From CAVQRC01 sp963715045 (GTDB lineage: Bacteria; Planctomycetota; Planctomycetia; Pirellulales; Lacipirellulaceae): a stretch of 64,000 nucleotides of DNA. The position numbers and the translations under genes were made by a program. Within the stretch, counting starts at the first letter, position 1, and each line of letters opens with the position of its first letter. Positions 19,992 through 31,370 of the stretch are shown here, piece after piece. Location of the stretch: the NCBI GenBank assembly GCA_963715045.1, contig CAVQRC010000008.1, positions 319,241-383,240 of the forward strand, given 5' to 3'. Below the pieces are notes generated by a model. That model searched no databases and was not told where the DNA came from. It was given only the letters and a program-made list of their open reading frames with translations.

Positions 19992-22900
19992 GTGATCCAC
20001 CACTCCCTCGAACAACGACTCAGCCGCGCGGCCGCCCTCTGGAAGTGGCAACGCGTCGTCAAGTCCACCGCGTTGCTCGTGTCATCCGCCATGCTGGTTG
20101 CGTTGATAGTCGCTGGACTCGTGCTTGCCGGCTGGGCAACGACTCCGGCTTTCGTCTACATCGCCATCATCGCGACCGTGTTCGGAGGAGGCCTCGTCTG
20201 GATTGGCATCCTGATCCATACGATCGATCGGCAGCTTGATCGACCATGGCTGGCGGCCGCCGTCGAGCGCGATCAAAGCCCGCTGTTGGACCGTTTCAAC
20301 GCGTTGCTCGAACTCGATCGACACCCTCAAGCGGTCACGACGGCCATGTATCGCGACGCCATCGAAACCCAGGCCGCCGAGGTCGTCACGAGGCTCCCGG
20401 ATCGGAGTCCGTTTTCGTGGCGGCCGGCCAGGCTTCAGGTTGCCGTCGCCACGCTGCTGGTCCTGTTCACGGGCTGGTTCTACGCCCACTTTCAACCGCT
20501 GCGGTTGCTTGCCGACCAGATAACATCCGACGAATCGAGTGGCGAACTCGACCCCCGGCTTGCGATCCCCGAAATCCCACTCAATGACCCAGCCACGCCG
20601 CTTGCCGGGGATGTTCCGGGCGAACCGTGGGGCGAAGTACGGATCAGCCGGCCAGGTCGTGACCTCCGCGTCACCCGCCACGAAGAGATTCCACTCTTGA
20701 TCGAGGCCGCCGCCGACCGGCCCCTGGTCGATGTCTTCTGGTCGACGGCCATCAATCTCAAACCCGTGACGATCCACGCCTTGCCCGATTTCGACGATCC
20801 TCGCTACGCCGTATTTCAACCGGTCCTCCTGCCCGACGAGCTTGGTCTCTCCGAGTGGGATATCGTCAGCTACCACGCGGTCGCGGTCGCCGGTGACGAA
20901 GCACGATACGAATCGGCCACTTACTTTGTCGAGATCATTCCTGCCCGCGACCAACTCGACGCACTCTCCGATCCCGCCTACCAGCAACTCGAACAACTCA
21001 CCGGCCTCATCGACCAGCAACAGGAAGTGATCCGGCACACGAACCGTCTCTCCGACGCCGGCGATCCTGAACAGGTCCAGCGGATGGAAGCCCTCGGCGG
21101 AGAAGAGCACCGCATCGCCGCCGCTGCGGAGCATTTTCAAGTGGCACTCGGGAACCGGCTCGGCCGACAACAGCTCGAATCGTTCGCAGCCTCCATGGAT
21201 GCCGCTCGGAGCGTTTTGCGTGATGCCGAGACCGCACTCGGCGAACGCGACTTCGCCACTGCGATCGCTCCGCAGCGCCAGGCATTGCTCAGACTCGCTG
21301 ACGCCCGTCGTCAGCTTGCCGGGCTGATTGAAAAACACCCGGCCGCTTTCGAAGAGTCCCCGCTCGCCGCGCTGGAAAACGCGACGGCGGCGGACTCCCG
21401 ACCCACGAACCGCGACGTTTCGACGCCGCTCGAGAAGCTTCTCCGCGAGACGCGGGAAACGGCAGACGCCGCGGCCCAACTCGCGACTCTCGCCGCCGAA
21501 CAGCGGCAACTTGCCGATGATAGCCGCATGAAAGGACTCGAGGATCTGCCACCTCTCGCGGCGACGCAGCTCGACCTGGGCCAGCGACTCAACGAACTCC
21601 GAAGAACGCATGCGGCTGCGTTCAGAGATCTTACCCAACTTTCCGCACAGGCAGCACTGACCGCCGGTCGCGCCGCCGAGCAACTCGAGCAGGCATCGCC
21701 GGCTGCCCACTTAGCAACCCGGCAGGCCGCTGAGCATTTGCAGCGACTGACGCAGGCAATGGGTCGACGCCAGATTGCCTACGAGCTGGCTCAGGCAGAT
21801 CGCGCTCGAGAAGCGACTGGCAGCCAATCTCGAGGCCTACCGCCAGATTGAGAGTCGGCCGGAGCAGGTCGAGGCCGCCCAACTCGAAACCACGACCGAG
21901 CAAACTCGAGAGTTGGTCGACGAGTTGCAGCAGCTCGCCGAGCGGGATTCGGCCACGGACAACGATTCTGCCGCAGGCGACCAGAACCGCGACGACACGC
22001 CCGCCCCCGATCGCTCAGACGCGACCGCCCCATCGGGACTGTCGACCGGATTGACAGAACTCGCCAAACACCTCTCGCCGGAGGTGGCCAATCAGATCCG
22101 CCAGCAATCCACGGGCATCAACCAGGCAGGCACCGCAGCAGAACGCTCGGGCATTGCCCGGAGCATCCGCGAGTCGCTCGAGAAACTCGCGAATTCGCTG
22201 GCGAAGGACATCGGCGAGCGAGACTTTGATCTGAATCAGCAACAGCTTGCCGCCCAGCTCGAACGGATGCAGGCGCGTACCGAGGAACTGCAGGACGCAC
22301 GAGAATTCGTGCAACGGGCAATCAGTGAACAACGTGCCATTCAACTCGACGCCTTTACCGACATTCGCCGCAAACAGAGCTATGAATCGCTTGCCGAACA
22401 GCAGGCTGCCCTCGAAGCGGAGTTCGAGCAGTTCAGGGAGCAGCATCCCACCGGATTTGACCAGGCCACAACGCAATGCAAGGCGACCATGTCTGCGATG
22501 CGGCAATCCGCTCAATCGCTGCGATCGCGTGCCGCCGACGCTCCGCAAGTCGCCGACTACGCGGCTCAGCAGCTTCAGCAGCTCGACGACGCCCTCGAAC
22601 AACAGCAGCGGCAGAACGATATTGCAGACAGCCAGCAACTCTCCCCGATGATCGACCGGATGAATCACCAGCTGAACGCCCTCGCGACGGATCCGGGCCG
22701 CATCTCTCCGCCGCAACAGGCGACAACCGCCGGCCAATGCCAGGCCATCGGCAAACGCGGGAATCAACTCACGGGCCAGGCCCCGGGCGGTCCCGCGGCA
22801 CGCGAAGGCGGCGGCAGCGGCAAGTCGGGACCTCCCGACCCACCGGCCCCCTCGTCCCCACCAGGCAGTACGCCCGGCGGCAACGAACCCGCGGACCCAC

Positions 22901-23541
22901 TCGCCGCCGCCAGCGATCGATTGGCTGCCGCCCAGAGCGATCGCGAAACTTCCCAGGCGGCACGCGACCTTCAGCGGCAGCTCGAGGGCCTGGCCGCTCA
23001 AATCGCCGAGTTGCTGCCGGGTGGCCCCACGGGTCACGGTTCGCAAGTCTCAACGCAGCAGCTCCGCGGCGGGCAGCCTGGCCGCGAATCGCGTGCTGCC
23101 GGTCCGAACCAGGACCCGACCGCGGAGGAAGCCTTACGCGCCTCCGGTGGCGAGGCCATCCATCGAGGGCTCAGCCAACTCGAAAACGCAGCTCGCCGTA
23201 GCGAGCAAGGGACGATATCAACCGCCGCCCAGGAGGCTCTGCGTCGTGGCGGAGTCGCCGATGTCATCGCCGGCCTCTCTTCTCAATACGGTTCCGACCA
23301 GCGAAGCCAGGTCGTTGTCCGTCAGCTTCGCGAACAGATCGCCGAGAACAAGTTGCCTGTCGACATGAAGACCCTCGAACGCCTGCGCGAACAGATCCAG
23401 ACGCTCCAGCAGGATCTCGCGACCCAGGTTGATACCACCATCGAAACCAACCAAACGCGTCATGTCGATCCGGCCAATTTCCCCCCCGAGTATCGCCAGT
23501 CGATCGAGACCTACTACCGCAGCCTCTCGGAGGAGCCGTAA
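19992..23541 (+). CDS. Very large membrane-anchored coiled-coil protein (DUF4175-like), one frameshift
   Basis: About 1180 aa. The GTG at 19992 is the likely start. Two N-terminal helices (ALLVSSAMLVALIVAGLVLAG; AFVYIAIIATVFGGGLVWIGIL) and one further helix near residue 155 (VAVATLLVLFTGWFY) are followed by a beta-rich region and then ~750 residues of Glu/Gln/Ala/Arg-rich heptad-like coiled coil (many EQL, QQL, RLAD runs). The frame breaks near 21797; dropping one G of GG gives ELAQQIALEKRLAAN and joins both halves. The membrane plus long-helix layout matches DUF4175-type proteins found beside MoxR/BatA genes. Function unknown. Confidence 0.72.
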
Positions 23542-23550
23542 CCGCAACGC

Positions 23551-25774
23551 ATGGACCAGTTCGCGTTCCAACTCCCGACTGCCATCCTCTCCAGCGGTGT
23601 CGCCGCAACTGCCGTGCTGGCATGGTTCGCGTTCGCTCTGTACCGCCGCGGAATGCCCTCATATCGCCTCGCGATGCTCGCTCGTATTGAGAATCGTCTT
23701 CTTCGCAACACTTATTTTGCTCATCGCCCGCCCCGTCTGGACATCAACATCCCAGGACCAACGGCAGCGAAACCATGTTGCCCTGCTCATCGATTGCAGT
23801 CAGAGCATGGCGCTCCGCGAAGGAGAGCGGACCCGCTACGAACAGGCGGTCACCTTCGCTCGCGAGACACTGCTGCCGATTGTCGACCAGTCGCGACTGG
23901 TCATTCTTCCGTTCTTGTTCAGCAGCGATGCGCGACCGGTCAGCGGTGGTGAGATCGCCGCCGCCCAGCCAGACGGTACAGCGACCAATCTCGGCCGGGC
24001 TGTCGTGCGCGGCATTCTCACCGACGAGCCCCCGCCGAGAGTCGCGATCGCGCTCACCGACGGCATCGCTACTGCAGCCGGCGACAATTCGCGGGCGGTC
24101 GCCGCGCTGGTGACCCATGGCGTGCCGTTCGTCGGCATCGGATTCGGCAGCCAGTCCGGTGGTCGCGTGCTGCGACTTGACAAAGTTGATGCGCCCGCGA
24201 TTGTCGAACCGGGCCAGCAATTCCGGATATCCGCCCGGCTTCACGCCACCGGTGAGTCCACGCCCCCCTTCGAGTTGCTGTTGCTGCGGGACGGCCAACT
24301 GGTCGATCGCCGGATCGTGGCCAGCGAGCAGGGGCCGCGCACCTGGACTGAGAGCTTCGAAGTTGTCGCAGACGGCGACGGTTTGCACGCGTATACGGTT
24401 CGCCTGATGCCGCCCTCAGATCGCTCGGTGGTGATCTCCCAAGCCGAGGCGTCGGCCCAGGTGCGCGCCGTTTCGGCGAGCGAGATTCGCGTGCTCTACG
24501 TGCAAGGTGGGCTGACCTGGGACTACAAGTTCGTGCACATTGCCCTTGGCCGCGATCCTGCCATCCGCCTCTCCGGACTCAGCCGAACGGCCAGCACGTC
24601 CAAGTTCTTCGAGAACGTGCAGGACGACATTGATCTCGTGGACGGATTCCCCCGCACCCTGCAAAAGCTCGCAGAGTTTCGTGTCGTCGTCCTCTCGAAC
24701 TTGCGGCCCGGCGATCTCACCCCGCACCAGCAGGAACTGCTGGCCAGCTTCTGCGGTGAGCTGGGTGGCGGAGTATTGATGATCGGAGGACCGCAAACGT
24801 TCAACGCCTCTTGGCGTGACAGCCGACTCGAGCAGTTGCTCCCCGTCCGCTTCGCCGTATTGCCCAGGCTCAACAGGGAGCAGCCGTTTCGGATTCAACC
24901 GACCGAGCTGGCCCTCAACCACCCAGTGTTTCAGATCGCCGACGACACGCCAGCCCGGGTGGCGTGGGGCAACCTTCCCCAATTCACGAATCGCGCGATC
25001 GTCGACAGCGTCAAACCGGCGGCGGACATCTGGCTCGAGACCGGGCAGGGCAGGGGAGAGGAGGGGCGACCCGTCGTGATGGCGACGCACCGCTATGGCA
25101 GCGGACTGGCCTCGGTGATCTGCATGCAGAACTTCTGGCGATGGCGCCTCGCGCGCGATAGCAATCCAGACCATTACGACCGGTTCTGGAGCCAGTTACT
25201 GCGTTTTCTCGCCGAGGCCGGGCGGGAGACGGTGACCCTTACCTTGGCCAACCCGCAGCCTGAGCCGGGCGAAGAAATCCAACTCGTCATCGAACGCCTG
25301 GCCGCCGCCGGCGACACTTCCTCACCCAGTCGCCGCGTCCGACTCAGCGTTCAAGATTCGCAGCGTCGCACGGTTCTCGACGAATCGATGGAACTTGAAG
25401 CCGGCCAACGCACGACCTCGACGTTCACCGCAGATGCGAGCGGCACCTTTACGGCGACCCTCCGTGGTGACGGCAGCTCGATCGTCGCGAATCGCATGTT
25501 CGAAGTCCGTGATGCAGCCGTCGAGCTTGCCACCACGGCCCGCGACATGGAGACGCTGCGGCAGTTCGCCGCGGTCAGCGGCGGCGTGGCAGTCGAAGCA
25601 GAGAACTGCGGCGATCTCGCCGATCGGTTGCAGGAGTATCTCCGACCCGAAGAACCTCCGCATCAGGACGTCGCCTACGCCCTCCCGGCAGGAACCAACG
25701 GGTGGATCCTTACGCTGCTGATCGCGTGCATTTGCAGCGAATGGATCTGCCGGAAACGCTGGGGAATGCTTTAA
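23551..25774 (+). CDS. VWA and glutamine-amidotransferase-like membrane protein, one frameshift
   Basis: About 740 aa. N-terminal helix (AILSSGVAATAVLAWFAFAL) then a second helix (LVLRIVFFATLILLIARP) after a frameshift near 23685. A VWA domain carries HVALLIDCSQSMAL (DxSxS). A GATase1-like region follows (VRVLYVQGGLTWDYKF; GGGVLMIGGPQTFNAS; ATHRYGSGLASVICMQNFWRWR), and a C-terminal helix ends the protein (GWILTLLIACICSEWI). This layout is typical of planctomycete proteins in MoxR/DUF58/BatA/DUF4159 clusters. Start ATG is 9 bp after the previous stop. Molecular function unassigned. Confidence 0.8.
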
Positions 25775-25868
25775 GAGTGAACCAGACTAAGATTCCATCA
25801 TCTGCGGCGCGGCAATTTGATCGACGGCCGCCCAATTCCAACTCGTCAACTCGAAACGAAGATGCACC

Positions 25869-26543
25869 ATGAACCTCCGCCCGCTGTTCATCTTGCTGCT
25901 TTGCCTCGTCACGATCCTGCCTTTGGCGGTCGCCCAGCCTCCGAGCGATCAGACGACTTCGTTCTTCATGGGCCGTATCAAGTACAGCAGAAATGACGGC
26001 AACGATTGCGGAGGGGTCGGCCGCAATCTCACCAGGCTCGTTGCCGAAGTCTCGACGATCCGGATTGGCGACGAAGAACGGATCGCGTTGACCGATCCGC
26101 GGATGTACGAGACACCGTTCCTGTTCATGAACGGACACAAGGATTTTGTGCTGGCCGACGACGAACTCGACAACCTGCGAGTCTATCTCGAACATGGAGG
26201 ATTCCTGTTCGTCTCGGGCTGTTGCACGAACCCGGAGTTCCCCCAGGCCTGGCGTCGCGAGATGACACGTCTGTTCCCAGGTACCGCCACCCAGATCCTG
26301 CCCTACGATCATCCGATCTACCGATCGTTTTATCGCATTGAACGCGTCCGCAGCCTGCATCGCAATGTAGACGTCCACTTCGAGGGGTTGCTCTACGAGG
26401 GCCGCCTGGTAAGCGTGATGTGCGAAGACGGTCTGTGCTGCGCGTTCAGCATGGACAACCGCTGCAATGTGGGCCGTGGGATTTCTCCCGAAGATGGCCG
26501 CCAACTCGCTCTCAACCTCGCCGTCTATGCCATGACCCATTGA
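25869..26543 (+). CDS. DUF4159 protein (exported)
   Basis: 224 aa with signal peptide (LFILLLCLVTILPLAVA). DUF4159 landmarks: FFMGRIKYSRNDGNDCGG, ETPFLFMNGHKDF, LRVYLEHGGFLFVSGCC, and DHPIYRSFYRI. The family has a class-I glutamine-amidotransferase-like fold and is commonly the last gene of the MoxR/BatA operon, as here. Intact. Three Cys (SGCCTNPEF, MCEDGLCC) could form disulfides outside the membrane. Confidence 0.88.
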   Translation: MNLRPLFILLLCLVTILPLAVAQPPSDQTTSFFMGRIKYSRNDGNDCGGVGRNLTRLVAEVSTIRIGDEERIALTDPRMYETPFLFMNGHKDFVLADDELDNLRVYLEHGGFLFVSGCCTNPEFPQAWRREMTRLFPGTATQILPYDHPIYRSFYRIERVRSLHRNVDVHFEGLLYEGRLVSVMCEDGLCCAFSMDNRCNVGRGISPEDGRQLALNLAVYAMTH

Positions 26544-26565
26544 GCGCCCCGCCGACGCCCGGCCC

Positions 26566-26637
26566 GAAGCCCGGCTTTTTCCGTCGCCAGGCACGTTCAG
26601 AATCGCCAAGCCAAAAGCCGGGCTTCTTCGCGCTGCC
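26566..26637. repeat. Hairpin repeat A, copy 1 (72 bp)
   Basis: Begins GAAGCCCGGCTTTTT and ends near AAAAGCCGGGCTTCTT...GCTGCC, so its ends are complementary and can fold with a ~30-nt loop. The second copy at 26795-26866 differs at only about two positions. It starts 22 bp after the DUF4159 stop and could also terminate that operon. Confidence 0.75.
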
Positions 26638-26727
26638 GGACCGCGATCAGAGCCAACGCAGCAACAACCACCTGCGACATCCAACGCCCCTTACGACGCT
26701 GTGAACGCCGCGGGGCGTCCCCAGTTC

Positions 26728-26795
26728 AAAAAAGCCCGGCTTCGCGCATGGCAGCATGTTGTCGGGCATGACCGGGAAGAAGCCGGGCTTTGCCG
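26728..26795. repeat. Hairpin repeat B, copy 1
   Basis: Starts with a run of A and AAGCCCGGCTT and ends AAGCCGGGCTTTGCCG. The 51-bp core 26745-26795 is identical to 26965-27015. Its right arm together with the left arm of repeat A copy 2 makes a perfect stem AAGCCGGGCTT / AAGCCCGGCTT with loop TGCCG and trailing T residues (26780-26809). Confidence 0.75.
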
Positions 26796-26866
26796 AAGCC
26801 CGGCTTTTTCCGTCGCCAGGCACGTTCCGAATCGCCAAGCCAAAAGCCGGGATTCTTCGCGCTGCC
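26795..26866. repeat. Hairpin repeat A, copy 2 (72 bp)
   Basis: Same length and nearly the same sequence as copy 1; differences are A/C in the CACGTTC(A/C)GAATC segment and C/A in the right arm. It directly abuts repeat B copy 1. Confidence 0.75.
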
Positions 26867-26948
26867 AGTACGCGACGGATCGACCGGCGATCGGAAACGC
26901 CGCGAAGTCCCCAGCCACGCCAGCCACGCCGCGATGGTACCCGCTGCG

Positions 26949-27015
26949 AAAAAAGCCGGCTTTTCGCATGGCAGCATGTTGTCGGGCATGACCGGGAAGA
27001 AGCCGGGCTTTGCCG
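26949..27015. repeat. Hairpin repeat B, copy 2
   Basis: Left arm has AAGCCGGCTT, one C shorter than copy 1; the 51-bp core (GCATGGCAGCATGTTG onward) is identical to copy 1. It is followed by a further AAGCCGGGCTT half-palindrome at 27017-27027. Confidence 0.75.
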
Positions 27016-27196
27016 TAAGCCGGGCTTCGTTGGCTCCTCTGGCAACCTGGGCCGCCGGTCCCTCCGACGCTATATTTGCACGGCAGCGCCGTTGCAAAAC
27101 CGGTCCGAGGCGTCCCACCATCGGATTTCGAAATGGTAAACTCACGTTTTGCAGCGGCTTGCAAGAATCCTGCCGGCCTGTGTGAGGACCTTCAAT

Positions 27197-27727
27197 TTGT
27201 CATCCGCCCCGCGATACCAGCCGCATTACACGGTCCACGATTACCGCCAATGGTCCGGCGACTGGGAGCTCTGGCAGGGTACTGCAGTATCCATGAGCCC
27301 TTCGCCATTCGCGCCCCATGAGCGTCTGATCAGTCGGCTCGTTCAGGCGGTTCGCAATCAAATTGATCAACAGTCCTGCCGATGCGAAGTCTACGCCGGA
27401 CTTGATTGGATCGTAAGCGATGACACGGTAGTTCGGCCCGATTTGATGGTTGTGTGCGGCGACCAACCGGATGAGCATCTTCACCAGCCCCCCCAGCTTG
27501 TGATCGAAGTTCTATCACCATCGACCGCAGACAAAGACCGCCACGCGAAATACGCGTTGTATGAACAACAAGGCGTGCTGTACTACCTGTTGGCCCAGCC
27601 CGCACAAGGACCATTCGAAGGTTTTAAACTGGTCGACGGCCGTTTTCAGATCATGGCAGATGTAGCGCACGAAACGCTCACGCTCCGTGACGGCTGTCAG
27701 CTCTCTTTCGATCCGGCGTCATTCTGA
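27197..27727 (+). CDS. Uma2-family restriction-endonuclease-fold protein
   Basis: 176 aa if started at TTG 27197, which has GAGG nine bases upstream; a TTG at 27149 gives a longer, less typical N-terminus. The core RPDLMVVCG followed by PPQLVIEVLSPSTADKDRHAKYALYEQQGVLYY contains the PD-(D/E)xK-type D...E-x-V-x-x-x-S-x-x-x-K arrangement of Uma2/DUF820 proteins. These are common in cyanobacteria and planctomycetes, with unknown biological role. Preceded by the repeat array and followed by a 250-bp gene-free gap. Confidence 0.85.
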   Translation: MSSAPRYQPHYTVHDYRQWSGDWELWQGTAVSMSPSPFAPHERLISRLVQAVRNQIDQQSCRCEVYAGLDWIVSDDTVVRPDLMVVCGDQPDEHLHQPPQLVIEVLSPSTADKDRHAKYALYEQQGVLYYLLAQPAQGPFEGFKLVDGRFQIMADVAHETLTLRDGCQLSFDPASF

Positions 27728-27977
27728 TCATCGTTCGGACGTGCCTCCGTGGCCCGTATCAAATCATCGCCCGCAAAGTTTCGCTAAGCGGGCAAGTCGC
27801 ACGTTTCTGCCGCCGCCTGAACGACGGGTGACCCACATCTTTGCGACGCACCCTCGGTAGCTACCGGCGTTAGCCGAACGGCTCGACATGTCTCGCATTG
27901 ATCTCACCCGAATCAGGCCGCTAGAATTCGAGCCTGCGGCATGACGGATTCGAGCGAACCTCGTTGAAGGAAGCAAC

Positions 27978-30900
27978 ATGCAACTGACCGCGAAAATGGT
28001 AAGCCGGTTTCCCCAACGCATTCGCCACAAGGGCGAGTCGTACTTCTCCTCCGGCCATGTCGACGCCGTTGTGGTTGCCGAGGACCATGTATTCGCGGAT
28101 GTAGACGGAACCGACGATTCCCACCTGGTCATCATCGACCTCGGCAAACTCGGCAAGAAATCCGGCGGCATGTCCTGTTCGTGCCCCTGGTTTGCCAAGG
28201 GACACAATTGCAAGCACCTGTGGGCGACGCTGCTTTATCTCGATCACCATGAGCCCCAAGCAGGTGGGGGGTCGAACCGCGTTTCACGGCGACACGTCAG
28301 CGTATACGTCACGAGTCGCCCAACCGCCGTCAGATGCATGGCGGAGCGTATTCAGGGCGGTCAGTACGCGGCGCTACGAAGTCGATTCCTATGCGATTCG
28401 GGCGCACGATGACGACCGGCTGCCCGTACGCCTGCACTACGTCATCGATGTCAGCCGCCTCTCGCGTCGGCCAGGGAATCGACGGCTCCTGCTGTCGCTG
28501 GTCGCTCAGGAGCACCTCTATGGCGATGTGTGGACCGATCCCGAACCTCTGATGATGGATCCCTCCCGCTTTGGGATCCTCGAATCTCCGGCCGACGAGC
28601 AAATCGTTGCCAGGCTGATGGGCGCCGAGCGACCACCCGGGAATCAGCCGCCGCACCCGCGGCATCAGATCCACCATCCCACAGGGATCGAGTTCTACGT
28701 TTCTTCTGCCTGGGACGACGAGTTGTTCGCAGCGCTCGCCGCCACCGGCCGCGTTGGCTGGACGCTGAGTCTCGAGCAGCTGGACGATTTCACGCCGGTC
28801 GAGATCGACGTCGACGAACCGTATGAGGTCACCGTCGAATTCGAGGAACCTCAAGATTCGGCCGCCTCGAGGCTTTCGGTCTCGCTGCGGAACTCCGCCC
28901 GGACCTACCCGTCCGGCAGCGTGCTCTACGTTTCCGACGACGGCCTGGCGTTGCTCCCCGATCGCCTTGTCCGGATCGCCAGTTCGCCGACAGTCGAGTT
29001 CCTGCGGTCCGTGCAGGAAATGGCTACCGACATTCTCGTCCAACCCGAGGATCGCGATGCGTTCCTCGAAGAATTGGTCCAATTGCAGGACCTGCCTGCA
29101 ATCCGGTTCCCCGACTCCTGGGGCGTCACGCAGAGTTCCGTCGCTCCGCAGGGACAGTTGAGCATTGGTCCCCCCCATGCCGATCGCCTGGGATTCTCGG
29201 CCGACCTCTGGTTTCGCTACAACGATTGTGAAGTTCATGCGACCGATACGGACCTGGCCTTATTCGACAGGAACTCGCGTAGCTGGATCCCTCGAGACCT
29301 CGACGCCGAGCGACACCTGTGCGACGAACTCGACTCGCTCCCGATCGAAAACGCTTCCTATTACAACGCTTCCGGTCACTACAATCTGCGGATTGCTCCC
29401 GACGACTTCGAGTCGCTCGTGGGCAGCCTTGCCGAACGCGGCTGGCGTGTCCTCTGGGAAGGAAAGCGACTTCGCCCGACCGGTAACTTCAACATCCAGG
29501 TCACGTCCGGTCAGGACTGGTTCGACGTTCATGCCACGATCGACTTCGACGGCGAGGTCGTCGAATTGCCCGAGATTCTCGTGGCACTCAAGGAGGGCGC
29601 TCGTTTCGTGACGCTCGCCGACGGCTCCCGTGGCAAGCTCCCCGACGAACTGATCGCCCGCTACGCCCGACTCGCCGACCTGGGCGAGGTCCACGAAGAC
29701 GCAGTACGCTTCCGACCGTCCCAGGCGATGCTCCTCGACGCGATGCTCGATGCCCAGGAACACGTCATTACCGATCCGGGCTTCCGCAAGTTTCGTGAAA
29801 AGCTGAAATCTTTTGACGGCATCAAGCCGCGAAATGGCCCCCGCGGCTTCCAGGGTCAACTCCGCGAGTACCAGCAGGCCGGCGTCGGCTGGCTCCACTT
29901 TCTTCAGGAGTTCAAGTTCGGCGGCTGCCTCGCCGACGACATGGGCCTCGGCAAGACGATTCAAATCCTCGCGTTGCTCGAAACCCGCCGCACGCGACGC
30001 CTCGGCGGGGAACAGGCTGAGGTTCTCGCTCCCGCCACGGCTGCGTGTTTGCCGGGCAGCGATGCCGAAGCCGACGCCCTAGAGTGTGCCGGACAGCCGC
30101 TGCTCGATGTCGTGGCCGAGTTCCGCCGCAAGCCGTCGATCGTCGTCGTCCCCAAGAGCCTGGTATTCAACTGGCTCGAAGAAGCCGCCCGCTTCACGCC
30201 CCGCCTGCGACTGCACAACCACACCGGCATCGACCGCCTCGAGCGAGCGGCCCAGGGCGATGCCTTCGACGTCCTCGTCACCACTTACGGCACGTTGCGT
30301 CGCGACATCGCCTATCTCTCTCGGATCCGCTTCGACTACGCGATCCTCGACGAATCGCAGGCGATCAAGAATTCCAACGCTCAGGCCGCCAAGGCCAGTC
30401 GGTTGCTCACCGCCGACCACCGCCTGGCGATGACGGGCACGCCGATCGAGAACCATCTTGGCGAGCTGTGGTCGTTGTTCGAGTTCTTGAATCCTGGCCT
30501 GCTCGGCCGCTCCAAGTCGTTTACGGCATTGACGAACCGCAAGGTACGCGACGACAGCCACCAGCATGCCCTCGATGCCCTCGCCCGGGGACTCAAACCC
30601 TTCATCCTTCGCCGCACGAAAGATCAGGTCCTCGACGACCTCCCCGCAAAAACCGAGCAGACGCTGCATTGCCAGATGTCACCTGCCCAGCGAAAGCAGT
30701 ATGACGAACTTCGCGACTACTATCGTCTCAAGCTCGGCAGCAAAATCGAAGAACGAGGGATCGAGCGATCGAAGATTCATGTTCTCGAAGCCTTGTTACG
30801 ACTGCGACAGGTTGCCTGCGACCCGCGACTGGTCGATCCGCAGGCACGCCCCGGCGGTAAGCTCAAGCTGTTGCAAGAACAACTCGTCGAAGTCGTCGAT

Positions 30901-31359
30901 GAAGGTCACAAGATCCTCGTCTTCTCGCAGTTCACGAAGCTTCTCGGGCTCGTCAAAGCCGAGCTCGACAGGGCAGGCATCGCCTACGAATACCTCGACG
31001 GCCGCACATCGAATCGGGGAGAAAAAGTCCGCCGGTTTCAGGAGGATGACGACGTCCGGCTGTTCTTGATCAGCCTCAAGGCGGGCGGTCACGGCTTGAA
31101 TCTCACGGCTGCCGATTACGTCTACCTGCTCGACCCCTGGTGGAATCCGGCGGTCGAAGCCCAGGCCATCGACCGGGCGCATCGGATGGGCCAGCAGCGA
31201 CCCGTCAATGCCTACCGGATCATCTGTGAGAACACCGTCGAAGAGAAAATTCTGCAGCTTCAGCAGACCAAACGCGACCTGGCCGAGCGGATTATTCAAG
31301 CCGACGACTCGCTGATCCGCCGCCTCTCGGCGGAAGACCTCGAACTCCTGCTGAGCTGA
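27978..31359 (+). CDS. SWIM zinc-finger SNF2-family helicase, one frameshift
   Basis: About 1127 aa. The N-terminus carries a SWIM finger (MSCSCPWFAKGHNCKHLWA, CxCx(n)CxH) at ~55-75. A frameshift lies in a six-G run near 28267; removing one G gives HEPQAGGGRTAFHGDT and joins the frames. The C-terminal half is a SNF2 ATPase: motif I DDMGLGKTIQ, motif II LDESQ, motif III MTGTPIENHLGELWS, motif V-VI GGHGLNLTAADYVY and QAIDRAHRMGQ. Bacterial SWIM-SNF2 proteins remodel protein-DNA complexes or RNA polymerase; the exact target is unknown. It converges with the DUF1501 gene 11 bp away. Confidence 0.88.
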
Positions 31360-31370
31360 AGGCGACCACC

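Noticed and set aside
20082..21710. 542-codon minus-strand frame opposite the coiled-coil gene
   Set aside because: High-GC third positions of the plus-strand gene keep the opposite frame open; no family motif on the minus strand.
26566..27030. CRISPR array
   Set aside because: The repeats are 51-72 bp, of two alternating kinds, with no regular spacers and no cas genes; they are hairpin repeats.
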